NCBI GenBank assembly: GCA_026874595.1
Contig: CM049315.1
Location: forward strand, 63,111,389 to 63,175,388
Source: Sipunculus nudus
Lineage: Eukaryota; Annelida; Sipuncula; Golfingiida; Sipunculidae
Direction of reading: 5' to 3'
DNA length: 64,000 bases
Both the position numbers and the translations under genes were made by a program. Shown here piece by piece: positions 33,222 through 46,248 of this stretch (within the stretch, counting starts at the first letter, position 1; each line of letters starts with the position of its first letter). The notes under the pieces were generated by a model. It had not been told where the DNA came from and ran no database searches. It saw only the letters and a program-made list of their open reading frames with translations.

Positions 33222-35796
33222 GACCGTGTTTTGTGCAAAGATGACCGATTTCAACTGCCAAGGAAGCCTTTTAGAAGCTTCATCAGGCCATTAAGAACAA
33301 GTTAGCAACGTCGTTTTTGCTGAAATCAGCTCGATTTTTTGCGTAACACAAAATCGTGTGTTGTGCAAAGATGACCGATTTAAACTGCTAAAGAAGCGTT
33401 TTAGAAGCTTCATCAGGCCATTAAGAACCAGTTAGAAACGTCTTTTACGCCGAAATCAGCTCGTTTTTTTCGTAATACAAGATCGTGATTTGTGCAGAAA
33501 CGGCTGATTTAAACTGCGATAGAAGCGTTTTAATAGCTTCATTAGGCCATTTAGAAATTGGTAAAAACGTCGCTCTTGCAGAAATCAGATCGGTTTTCGC
33601 GTAATACAACATCGTGTTGTGCAAAATAGAAGATTAAAATTGCAAAAGAAGCAATTCAGAAGCTCCATTAGGCCATTTAGAACCGGGTACAAACATCGAT
33701 CTCCCCGAAATCAGCTAGGTTTTTGGCTAATTCAGGAACGTGTGTTGTGCAAAAATTACAGATTTCAATTGCAAAAGAAGCAATTCAGAAGCTTCATTAG
33801 GCCGTTTAGATTCAGATACAAACGTCTGTTACGACGAAATCAGCTCGGTTTTTTCGTAATACAAGATCGTGATTTGTGCAGAAACGGCTGAAATAAACTG
33901 CGATAGAAGCGTTTAAATAGCTTCATTAGGCCATTTAGAAATTGTTAAAAACGTCGCTTTTGCTGAAATCAGATCGGTTTTCGCGTAATACAACATCGTG
34001 TTGTGCAAAATAGAAGATTAAAATTGCAAAAGAAGCAATTCAGAAGCTCCATTAGGCAATTTAGAACCGGGTACAAACATCGATCTCGCCGAAATCAGCT
34101 AGGTTTTTGGCTAATTCAGGAACGTGTGTTGTGCAAAAATTACAGATTTCAATTGCAAAAGAAGCAATTCAGAAGCTTCATTAGGCCGTTTAGAATCAGA
34201 TACAAACGTCTTTTACGACGAAATCAGCTCGGTTTTTTCCTAATACAAGATCGTGATTTGTGCAGAAACGGCTAATATAAACTGCGATAGAAGCGTTTAA
34301 ATAGCTTCATTATGCCATTTAGAAATTGTTAAAAACGTCGCTTTTGCTGAAATCAGATCGGTTTTCGCTTAGTACAAGATCGTGTTGTGCAAAAAGAGAA
34401 GATTAAAATTGCAAAAGAAGCAATTCAGAAGCTCCATTAGGCCCTTTAGAACCGGGTACAAACATCGATCTCGCCGAAATCAGCTAGGTTTTTCCCTAAT
34501 TCATGATCGTGTGTTGTGCAAAAATTGCAGATTTAAATTGCAAAAGAAGCAATTCAGAAACTTTATTAGGCCGTTTAGAATCAGATACAAACGTCTTTTA
34601 CGTCGAAATCAGCTCGGTTTTTGCGTAATACAAGATCGTGTTTTGTGCAAAGATGACCGATTTAAACTGCGAAAGAAGCGTTTTAAAAGCTTCATCAGGC
34701 CATTAAGAACCAGTTAGCAACGTCGTTTTTGCTGAAATCAGTTCGGTTTTTTTTTGCGTAATTCAAAATCGTCTGTTGTGCAAAGATGACCGATTTAAAC
34801 TGCTAAAGAAGCGTTTTAGAAGCTTCATCAGGCAATTAAGAAGTTAGAAACGTCGTTTTTGCTAAAATCAGCTCGATTTTTTAGCGTAATATAAGATGGT
34901 GTTTGTCCAAAGATGACCGATTTAAACTGCAAAAAAAAGTTTAAGAAGCTTAAATAGGCCACTTAAAACCAGTTACAAAGATCTTTTTTGCCGAAATCGC
35001 CTCGGTTTTTGCGTTATAATAGATCATGATCCGTGCAAAAATGGTCAGTTTAAACTGCGAAAGAAGCGTTTCAGAAACTTCATTAGGCGACTTAAAACCC
35101 GTTACAATCGTCGTTTTCGTCGCAATCAGCTCGGTTTTCGCGTACTACAAGATCGTGTGTTGTGCAAAAATGGCCGTTCAAATTGCAAATGAAGCGTTTT
35201 AATAGCTTCATCAGGCCATTCAAAACAAGTTACAAACGTCGTTTTTGCTGAAATCAGCTCGATTTTTTTTGCGTAATGCAAGATCGTGTTTGTGCAAATA
35301 TTGCAGATTTAAATTGCAAAAGAATCAATTCAGGAGCTTTATTAGGCCATTTAAAACCAGATACCAACGTCTTTTCCGCCGAAATCAGCTCGGTTTTTGC
35401 GTAATACAAGACCGTGTTTTGTGCAAAGATGACCGATTTAAACTGCCAAGGAAGCCTTTTAGAAGCTTCATCAGGCCATCAAAAACCAGTTAGTAACGTC
35501 GTTTTTGCTGAAATCAGCTCGATTTTTTGTGTAATACAAAATCGTGTGTTGTGCAAAGATGACCGATTTAAACTGCTAAAGAAGCGTTTTAGAAGCTTCA
35601 TCAGGCCATTAAGAACCAGTTAGAAACGTCTTTTACGCCGAAATCAGCTCTTTTTTTCGTAATACATGATCGTGATTTGTGCAGAAACGGCTGATTTAAA
35701 CTGCGATAGAAGCGTTTTAAAAGCTTCATTAGGCCATTTAGAAATTGGTAAAAACGTCGCTCTTGCTGAAATCAGATCGGTTTTCGCGTAATACAA

Positions 35797-38243
35797 CATC
35801 GTGTTGTGCAAAATAGAAGATTAAAATTGCAAAAGAAGCAATTCAGAAGCTCCATTAGGCCATTTAGAACCGGATACAAACATCCATCTCGCCGAAATCA
35901 GCTAGGTTTTTGCCTAATTCAGGAACGTGTGTTGTGCAAAAATTACAGATTTCAATTGCAAAAGAAGCAATTCAGAAGCTTCATTAGGCCGTTTAGAATC
36001 AGATACAAACGTCTTTTACGACGAAATCAGCTCGGTTTTTTCCTAATACAAGATCGTGATTTGTGCAGAAACGGCTAATATAAACTGCGATAGAAGCGTT
36101 TAAATAGCTTCATTAGGCCATTTAGAAATTGTTAAAAACGTCGCTCTTGCTGAAATCAGATCGGTTTTCGCGTAGTACAAGATCGTGTCTTGTGCAATGA
36201 TCACCGATTTAAACTGCGAAAGAAGCCTTTTAGAAGCTTCATCAGGCCATTAAGAACCAGTTAGAAACGTCGTTTTTGCTGAAATCAGCTCGATTTTTTT
36301 GCGTAATGCAAGATCGTGTTTGTGCAAATATTGCAGATTTAAATTGTAAAAGAATCAATTCAGGAGCTTTATTAGACCATTTAGATCCAGATACCAACGT
36401 TTTTTCGCCGAAATCAGCTCGTTTTTGCGTAATACAAGACCGTGTTTTGTGCAAAGATGACCGATTTAAACTGCCAAGGAAGCCTTTTAGAAGCTTCATC
36501 AGGCCATTAAGAACCAGTTAGCAACGTCGTTTTTGCTGAAATCAGCTCGATTTTTTGCGTAATACAAAATCGTGTGTTGTGCAAAGATGACCGATTTAAA
36601 CTGCTTAAGAAGCGTTTTAGAAGCTTCATCAGGCCATTGAGAACCAGTTAGAAACGTCTTTTACGCCGAAATCAGCTCGTTTTTTTCGTAATACAAGATC
36701 GTGATTTGTGCAGAAACGGCTGATTTAAACTGCGATAGAAGCGTTTTAATAGCTTCATTAGGCCATTTAGAAATTGGTAAAATCGTCGCTCTTGCTGAAA
36801 TCAGATCGGTTTTTGCGTAATATAAGATCGTGTTTTGTGCAAAGATGACCGATTTAAACTGCTAAAGAAGCCTTTTAGAAGCTTCATCAGGCCACTAAGA
36901 ACCAGTTAGAAACGTCTTTTACGCCGAAGTCAGCTCGTTTTTTTCGTAATACAAGATCGTGATTTGTGCAGAAACGGCTGATTTAAACTGCGATAGAAGC
37001 GTTTTAATAGCTTCATTAGGCCATTTAGAAATTGGTAAAAACGTCGCTCTTGGTGAAATCAGATCGGTTTTCGCGTAATACAACATCGTGTTGTGTAAAA
37101 TAGAAGATTAAAATTGCAAAAGAAGCAATTCAGAAGCTCCATTAGGCCATTTAGAACCGGGTACAAACATCGATCTCGCCGAAATCAGATAGGTTTTTGG
37201 CTATTTCAGGAACGTGTGTTGTGCAAAAATTACAGATTTCAATTGCAAAAGAAGCAATTCAGAAGCTTCATTAGGCCGTTTAGAATCAGATACAAACGTC
37301 TTTTACGACGAAATCAGCTCAGTTTTTTCCTAATACAAGATCGTGATTTGTGCAGAAACGGCTGATATAAACTGCGATAGAAGCGTTTAAATAGCTTCAT
37401 TAGGCCATTTAGAAATTGTTAAAAACGTCGCTTTTGCTGAAATCAGATCGGTTTGCGCGTAGTACAAGATCGTGTTGTGCAAAATAGAAGATTAAAATTG
37501 CAAAAGAAGCAATTCAGAAGCTCCATTAGGCCATTTAGAACCGGGTACAAACATCGATCTCGTCTAAATCAGATGGGTTTTTTGCCTAATTCATGATCGT
37601 GTGTTGTGCAAAAATTGCAGATTTAAATTGCAAAAGAAGCAATTCAGAAGCTTCATTAGGCCGTTTAGAACCAGATACAAACATCTTTTACGCTGAAATC
37701 AGCTCGGTTTTTGCGTAATACAAGATCGTGTTTTGTGCAAAGATGACCGATTTAAACTGCGAAAGAAGCGTTTTAAAAGTTTCATCAGGCCATTAAGAAC
37801 CAGTTAGCAACGTCGTTTTTGCTGAAATGAGTTCGGTTTTTTTTGCGTAATTCAAAATCGTCTGTTGTGCAAAGATGACCGATTTAAACTGCTAAGGAAG
37901 CGTTTTAGAAGCTTCATCAGGCCATCAAAAACCAGTTAGTAACGTCGTTTTTGCTGAAATCAGCTCGATTTTTTTGCGTAATACAAAATCGTGTGTTGTG
38001 CAAAGACGACCGATTTAAACTGCTAAAGAAGCGTTTTAGAAGCTTCATCAGGCCATTAAGAACCAGTTAGAAACGTCTTTTACGCCGAAATCAGCTCTTT
38101 TTTTCGTAATACATGATCGTGATTTGTGCAGAAACGGCTGATTTAAACTGCGATAGAAGCGTTTTAATAGCTTCATTAGGCCATTTAGAAATTGGTAAAA
38201 ACGTCGCTCTTGCTGAAATCAGATCGGTTTTCGCGTAATACAA
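35797..38243. repeat. 19-monomer module in unit C (2,447 bp)
   Basis: Counterpart of 21630-24076 at +14,167, followed by the same ten-monomer remainder (38244-39530). C/D-specific changes include GAAATGAG near 37829, where B has GAAATCAG. Confidence 0.92.
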
Positions 38244-40054
38244 CATCGTGTTGTGCAAAATAGAAGATTTAAATTGCAAAAGAAGCAATTCAGAAGCTCC
38301 ATTAGGCCATTTAGAACCGGATACAAACATCCATCTCGCCGAAATCAGCTAGGTTTTTGGCTAATTCAGGAACGTGTGTTGTGCAAAAAATACAGATTTC
38401 AATTGCAAAAGAAGCAATTCAGAAGCTTCATTAGGCCGTTTAGAATCAGATACAATCGTCTTTTACGACGAAATCAGCTCGGTTTTTTCCTAATACAAGA
38501 TCGTGATTTGTGCAGAAACGGCTAATATAAACTGCGATAGAAGCGTTTAAATAGCTTCATTAGGCCATTTAGAAATTGTTAAAAACGTCGCTCTTGCTGA
38601 AATCAGATCGGTTTTCCCGTAGTACAAGATCGTGTCTTGTGCAATGATCACCGATTTAAACTGCGACAGAAGCCTTTTAGAAGCTTCATCAGGCCATTAA
38701 GAACCAGTTAGAAACGTCGTTTTTGCTGAAATCAGCTCGATTTTTTTGCGTAATGCAAGATCGTGTTTGTGCAAATATTGCAGATTTAAATTGTAAAAGA
38801 ATCAATTCAGGAGCTTTATTAGACCATTTAGATCCAGATACCAACGTTTTTTTCGCCGAAATCAGCTCGTTTTTGCGTAATACAAGACCGTGTTTTGTGC
38901 AAAGATGACCGATTTAAACTGCCAAGGAAGCCTTTTAGAAGCTTCATCAGGCCATTAAGAACCAGTTAGCAACGTCGTTTTTGCTGAAATCAGCTCGATT
39001 TTTTGCGTAATACAAAATCGTGTGTTGTGCAAAGCTGACCGATTTAAACTGCTTAAGAAGCGTTTTAGAAGCTTCATCAGGCCATTGAGAACCAGTTAGA
39101 AACGTCTTTTACGCCGAAATCAGCTCGTTTTTTTCGTAATACAAGATCGTGATTTGTGCAGAAACGGCTGATTTAAACTGCGATAGAAGCGTTTTAATAG
39201 CTTCATTAGGCCATTTAGAAATTTGTAAAAACGTCGCTCTTGCTGAAATCAGATCGGTTTTTGCGTTAACAAGATCGTGTTTTGTGCAAAGATGACCGAT
39301 TTAAACTGCGAAAGAAGCGTTTTAGAAGCTTCATTAGGCCGTTTAGAATCAGATACAAACGTCTTTTACGACGAAATCAGCTCGGTTTTTTCGTAATACA
39401 AGATCGTGATTTGTGCAGAAACGGCTGATATAAACTGCGATAGAAGCGTTTAAATAGCTTCATTAGGCCATTTAGAAATTGTTAAAAACGTCGCTTTTGC
39501 TGAAATCAGATCGGTTTGCGCGTAGTACAAGGTCGTGTTGTGCAAAATAGAAGATTAAAATTGCAAAAGAAGCAATTCAGAAGCTCCATTAGGCCATTTA
39601 GAACCGGGTACAAACATCGATCTCGCCGAAATCAGATAGGTTTTTGCCTAATTCATGATCGTGTGTTGTGCAAAAATTGCAGATTTAAATTGCAAAAGAT
39701 GCAATTCATAAGCTTCATTAGGCCGTTTAGAACCAGATACAAACATCTTTTACGCCGAAATCAGCTCGGTTTTTGCGTAATACAAGATCGTGTTTTGTGC
39801 AAAGATGACCGATTTAAACTGCAAAAGAAGCGTTTAAGAAGCTTTATCAGGCCATTAAGAATCAGTTAGGAACGTCGTTTTTGCTGAAATCAGCTCGGTT
39901 TTTTTTTTTTTTGCGTAATACAAGATCGTGTGTTGTGCAAAGATGATCGATTTATACTGCAAAAGAAGCGTTTGAGAAACTTCATTAGGCCATTTAGAAC
40001 CAGTTACAAATGTCGTTTTTTTGCCGAAATCAGCTCGGTTTTTGCGTAATATAG

Positions 40055-40442
40055 GATCCTGTTTTGTGCAATATGGCCGATTTAAACTGCGAAAGAAGCC
40101 TTTTAGAAGCTTCATTTGTCCATTTACAACCAGTTACAAAAGTCGTTTTTGCCGAAATCAGCGCGATTTTCGCGTTATACAAGATCGTACGTTGTGAATA
40201 AATGGCCGATTTGAACTGCAAAAGAAGCGTTTTAATAGCTTCATCAGGCCATTTAGAACAAGTTACGAACGTCTTTTTTTCCCGAAAGAAGCTAGGTGTT
40301 CGCTTTATACAAGATCGTATCTTGTGCAATGATCTATGATTTAAACTGCGAAAGAAGCATTTAGAAGCTTCATCAGGGCATTAAGAACCAGTTAGAAACG
40401 TCGTTTTTGCTGAAATCAGCTCGATTTTTTTGCGTAATGCAA
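40055..40442. repeat. Block of three outlier monomers (copy in C)
   Basis: Same three divergent monomers as 25889-26276 at +14,166, with CGTACG at 40186. Confidence 0.87.
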
Positions 40443-43400
40443 GATCGTGTTTGTGCAAACATAGCAGATTTAAATTGCAAAAGAATCAATTCAGGAGCTT
40501 TATTAGGCCATTTAGAACCAGATACCAACGTCTTTTTCGCCGAAATCAGCTCGGTTTTTGCGTAATACAAGACGGTGTTTTGTGCAAAGATGACCGATTT
40601 AAACTGCCAAGGAAGCCTTTTAGAAGCTTCATCAGGCCATTAAGAACCAGTTAGAAACGTCTTTTACGCCGAAATCAGCTCGTTTTTTTCGTAATACAAG
40701 ATCGTGATTTGTGCAGAAACGGCTGATTTAAACTGCGATAGAAGCGTTTTAATAGCTTCATTAGGCCATTTAGAAATTGGGAAAAACGTCGCTCTTGCTG
40801 AAATCAGATCGGTTTTCGCGTAATACAACATCGTGTTGTGCAAAAAAGAAGATTAAAATTGCAAAAGAAGCAATTCAGAAGCTCCATTAGGCCATTTAGA
40901 ACCGGGTACAAACATCGAACTCGCCGAAATCAGCTAGGTTTTTGCCTAATTCATGATCGTGTGTTGTGCAAAAATTGCAGATTTAAATTGCAAAAGAAGC
41001 AATTCAGAAACTTTATTAGGCCGTTTAGAATCCGATACAAACGTCTTTTACGCCGAAATCAGCTCGGTTTTTGCGTAATACAAGATCGTGTTTTGTGCAA
41101 AGATGACCGATTTAAACTGCGAAAGAAGCGTTTTAAAAGCTTCATCGGGCCATTAAGAACCAGTTAGCAACGTCGTTTTTGCTGAAATCAGTTCGTTTTT
41201 TTTTTTGCGTAATTCAAAATCGTCTGTTGTGCAAAGATGACCGATTTAAACTGCTAAAGAAGCGTTTTAGAAGCTTCATCAGGCAATTAAGAAGTTAGAA
41301 ACGTCGTTTTTGCTAAAATCAGCTCGATTTTTTAGCGTAATATAAGATGGTGTTTGTCCAAAGATGACCGATTTAAACTGCAAAAGAAGAGTTTAAGAAG
41401 CTTCAATAGGCCACTTCAAACCAGTTACAAAGATCTTTTTTGAAGAAATCGACTCGGTTTTTGCGTTATAATAGATCATGATCCGTGCAAAAATGGTCAA
41501 TTTAAACTGCGAAAGAAGCGTTTCAGAAACTTCATTAGGCGACTTAAAACCCGTTACAATCGTCGTTTTCGTCGCAATCAACTCGGTTTTCGCGTACTAC
41601 AAGATCGTGTGTTGTGCAAAAATGGCCGTTCAAATTGCAAATGAAGCTTTTAATAGCTTCATCAGGCCATTTAAAACAAGTTACAAACGTCGTTTTTGCC
41701 GAAATCAGCTAGGTTTTCGCTTTAAACAAGATCGTGTCTTGTGCAATGATCACCGATTTAAACTGTGAAAGAAGCGTTTTAGAAGCTTCATCAGGCCATT
41801 AAGAACCAGTTAGGAACGTCGTTTTTGCTGAAATCAGCTCGATTTTTTTTTGCGTAATGCAAGATCGTGTTTGTGCAAATATTGCAGATTTAAATTGCAA
41901 AAGAATCAATTCAGGAGCTTTATTAGGCCATTTAAAACCAGATACCAACGTCTTTTCCGCCGAAATCAGCTCGGTTTTTGCGTAATACAAGACCGTGTTT
42001 TGTGCAAAGATGACCGATTTAAACTGCCAAGGAACCTTTTAGAAGCTTCATCAGGCCATCAAAAACCAGTTAGTAACGTCTTTTTTGCTGAAATCAGCTC
42101 GATTTTTTGCGTAATACAAAATCGTGTGTTGTGCAAAGATGACCGATTTAAACTGCTAAAGAAGCGTTTTAGAAGCTTCATCAGGCCATTAAGAACCAGT
42201 TAGAAACGTCTTTTACGCCGAAATCAGCTCTTTTTTTCGTAATACATGATCTTGATTTGTGCAGAAACGGCTGATTTAAACTGCGATAGAAGCGTTTTAA
42301 TAGCTTCATTAGGCCATTTAGAAATTGGTAAAAACGTCGCTCTTGCTGAAATCAGATCGGTTTTCGCGTAATACAACATCATGTTGTGCAAAATAGAAGA
42401 TTAAAATTGCAAAAGAAGCAATTCAGAAGCTCCATTAGGCCATTTAGAACCGGATACAAACATCCATCTCGCCGAAATCAGCTAGGTTTTTGCCTAATTC
42501 AGGAACGTGTGTTGTGCAAAAATTACAGATTTCAATTGCAAAAGAAGCAATTCAGAAGCTTCATTAGGCCGTTTAGAATCAGATACAAACGTCTTTTACG
42601 ACGAAATCAGCTCGGTTTTTTCCTAATACAAGATCGTGATTTGTGCAGAAACGGCTAATATAAACTGCGATAGAAGCGTTTAAATTGCTTCATTAGGCCA
42701 TTTAGAAATTGTTAAAAACGTCGCTCTTGCTGAAATCAGATCGTTTTCGCGTAGTACAAGATCGTGTCTTGTGCAATGATCACCGATTTAAACTGCGAAA
42801 GAAGCCTTTTAGAAGCTTCATCAGGCCATTAAGAACCAGTTAGAAACGTCGTTTTTGCTGAAATCAGCTCGATTTTTTTGCGTAATGCAAGATCGTGTTT
42901 CTGCAAATATTGGAGATTTAAATTGTAAAAGAATCAATTCAGGAACTTTATTAGACCATTTAGATCCAGATACCAACGTCTTTTTCGCCGAAATCAGCTC
43001 GTTTTTGCGTAATACAAGACCGTGTTTTGTGCAAAGATGACCGATTTAAACTGCCAAGGAAGCCTTTTAGAAGCTTCATCAGGCCATTAAGAACCAGTTA
43101 GCAACGTCGTTTTTGCTGAAATCAGCTCGATTTTTTGCGTAATACAAAATCGTGTGTTGTGCAAAGATGACCGATTTAAACTGCTTAAGAAGCGTTTTAG
43201 AAGCTTCATCAGGCCATTGAGAACCAGTTAGAAACGTCTTTTACGCCGAAATCAGCTCGTTTTTTTCGTAATACAAGATCGTGATTTGTGCAGAAACGGC
43301 TGATTTAAACTGCGATAGAAGCGTTTTAATAGCTTCATTAGGCCATTTAGAAATTGGTAAAATCGTCGCTCTTGCTGAAATCAGATCGGTTTTTGCGTAA

Positions 43401-43663
43401 TACAAGATCGTGTTTTGTGCAAAGATGACCGATTTAAACTGCTAAAGAAGCGTTTTAGAAGCTTCATCAGGCCACTAAGAACCAGTTAGAAACGTCTTTT
43501 ACGCCGAAGTCAGCTCGTTTTTTTCGTAATACAAGATCGTGATTTGTGCAGAAACGGCTGATTTAAACTGCAATAGAAGCGTTTTAATAGCTTCATTAGG
43601 CCATTTAGAAATTGGTAAAAACGTCGCTCTTGCTGAAATCAGATCGGTTTTCGCGTAATACAA

Positions 43664-46248
43664 CATCGTGTTGTGCAAAATAGAAGATTAAAATTGCAAA
43701 AGAAGCAATTCAGAAGCTCCATTAGGCCATTTAGAACCGGGTACAAACATCGATCTCGCCGAAATCAGATAGGTTTTTGACTATTTCAGGAACGTGTGTT
43801 GTGCAAAAATTACAGATTTCAATTGCAAAAGAAGCAATTCAGAAGCTTCATTAGGCCGTTTAGAATCCGATACAAACGTCTTTTACGACGAAATCAGCTC
43901 GGTTTTTTCGTAATACAAGATCGTGATTTGTGCAGAAACGGCTAATATAAACTGCGATAGAAGCGTTTAAATAGCTTCATTATGCCATTTAGAAATTGTT
44001 AAAAACGTCGCTTTTGCTGAAATCAGATCGGTTTTCGCTTAGTACAAGATCGTGTTGTGCAAAAGAGAAGATTAAAATTGCAAAAGAAGCAATTCAGAAG
44101 CTCCATTAGGCCATTTAGAACCGGGTACAAACATCGATCTCGCCGAAATCAGCTAGGTTTTTCCCTAATTCATGATCGTGTGTTGTGCAAAAATTGCAGA
44201 TTTAAATTGCAAAAGAAGCAATTCAGAAACTCTATTAGGCCGTTTAGAATCAGATACAAACGTCTTTTACGCCGAAATCAGCTCGGTTTTTGCGTAATAC
44301 AAGATCGTGTTTTGTGCAAAGATGACCGATTTAAACTGCGAAAGAAGCGTTTAAGAAGCTTTATCAGGCCATTGAGAATCAGTTAGGAACGTCGTTTTTG
44401 CTGAAATCAGCTCGGTTTTTTTTTGCGTAATATAAGATCGTGTGTTGTGCAAAGATGATGATTTAAACTGCAAAAGAAGCGTTTGAGAAACTTCATTAGG
44501 CCATTTAGAACCAGTTACAAATGTCGTTTTTTTGCCGAAATCAGATCGGTTTTTGCGTAATATAGGATCCTGTTTAGTGCAAAATGGCCAATTTAAACTG
44601 CGATAGAAGCGTTTTAATAGCTTCATTAGGCCATTTAGAAATTGGTAAAAACGTCGCTCTTGCGGAAATCCAATCGGTTTTCGCGTAATACAACATCGTG
44701 TTGTGCAAAATAGAAGATTAAAATTGCAAAAGAAGCAATTCAGAAGCTCCATTAGGCCATTTAGAACCGGGTACAAACATCGATCTCGCCGAAATCAGCT
44801 AGGTTTTTGGCTAATTCAGGAACGTGTGTTGTGCAAAAATTACAGATTTCAATTGCAAAAGAAGCAATTCAGAAGCTTCATTAGGCCGTTTAGAATCAGA
44901 TGCAAACGTCTTTTACGACGAAATCAGCTCGGTTTTTTCGTAATACAAGATCGTGATTTGTGCAGAAACGGCTAATCTAAACTGCGATAGAAGCGTTTAA
45001 ATAGCTTCATTATGCCATTTAGAAATTGTTAAAAACGTCGCTTTTGCTGAAATCAGATCGGTTTTCGCTTAGTACCAGATCGTGTTGTGCAAAAGAGAAG
45101 ATGAGAAGATTAAAATTGCAAAAGAAGCAATTCAGAAGCTCCATTAGGCCATTTAGAACCGGGTACAAACATCGATCTCGCCGAAATCAGCTAGGTTTTT
45201 CCCTAATTCATGATCGTGTGTTGTGCAAAAATTGCAGATTTAAATTGCAAAAGAAGCAATTCAGAAACTCTATTAGGCCGTTTAGAATCAGATACAAACG
45301 TCTTTTACGCCGAAATCAGCTCGGTTTTTGCGTAATACAAGATCGTGTTTTGTGCAAAGATGACCGATTTAAACTGCGAAAGAAGCCATTTTAAAGCTTC
45401 ATCAGGCCATTAAGAACCAGTTAGCAACGTCGTTTTTGCTGAAATCAGTTCGGTTTTTTTGCGTAATTCAAAATCGTCTGTTGTGCAAAGATGACCGATT
45501 TAAACTGCTAAAGAAGCGTTTTAGAAGCTTCATCAGGCAATTAAGAAGTTAGAAACGTCGTTTTTGCTAAAATCAGCTCGATTTTTTAGCGTAATATAAG
45601 ATGGTGTTTGTCCAAAGATGACCGATTTAAACTGCAAAAGAAGCAATTCAGAAACTCCATCAGGCCATTAAGAACCTGGTACAAACATCGATCTCGCCTA
45701 AATCAGCTGGGTTTTTTGCCTAATTCATGAATGTGTGTTGTGCAAAAATTGCAGATTTAAATTGCAAAAGAAGCATTTCAGAAGCTTCATTAGGCCGTTT
45801 AGAACCAGATACAAACATCTTTTACGCCGAAATCAGCTCGGTTTTTGCGTAATACAAGATCCTGTTTGTGCAAAGATGACCGATTTAAACTGCAAAAGAA
45901 GCGTTTAAGAAGCTTTTTCAGGCCATTAAGAATCAGTTAGGAACGTCGTTTTTGCTGAAATCAGCTCGGTTTTTTTTTTGCGTAATATAAGATCGTGTGT
46001 TATGCAAAGATGATGATTTAAACTGCAAAAGAAGCGTTTGAGAAACTTCATTAGGCCATTTAGAACCAGTTACAAGTGTCGTTTTTTTGCCGAAATCAGC
46101 TCGGTTTTTCCGTAATATAGGATCCTGTTTTGTGCAAAATGGCCGATTTAAACTGCGATAGAAGCGTTTTAATAGCTTCATTAGGCCATTTAGAAATTGG
46201 TAAAAACGTCGCTCTTGCGGAAATCCAATCGGTTTTCGCGTAATACAA
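43664..46248. repeat. Segment of unit C with nine monomers missing from unit B
   Basis: C has 20 monomers here and B has 11 in the corresponding 29499-30920. B's chimeric monomer at 29370-29498 joins the start of one type to the end of the GCTTAGTAC type, so B probably lost monomers by exchange. C and D also pass through a second chimera at 44303 (start like 2842, end like 647). The difference, about 1,163 bp net of small indels, accounts for 15,327 against 14,169 bp. The counterpart in D is 58991-61575. Confidence 0.88.
45078..45211. repeat. 134-bp monomer with 8-bp internal duplication (copy in C)
   Basis: The normal form of this type is 126 bp with GCAAAAGAGAAGATTAAAA. Here GAGAAGAT is tandemly doubled, giving 134 bp. 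The copy in D is 60405-60538. I did not see it in Z, A or B. Confidence 0.9.

Noticed and set aside
44351-44776. 141-codon open frame (-), repeated at 59678-60103
   Set aside because: It runs through antisense monomers with the same 43-residue period and overlaps plus-strand frames of the same kind. Conservation between C and D only reflects near-identity of the two units.
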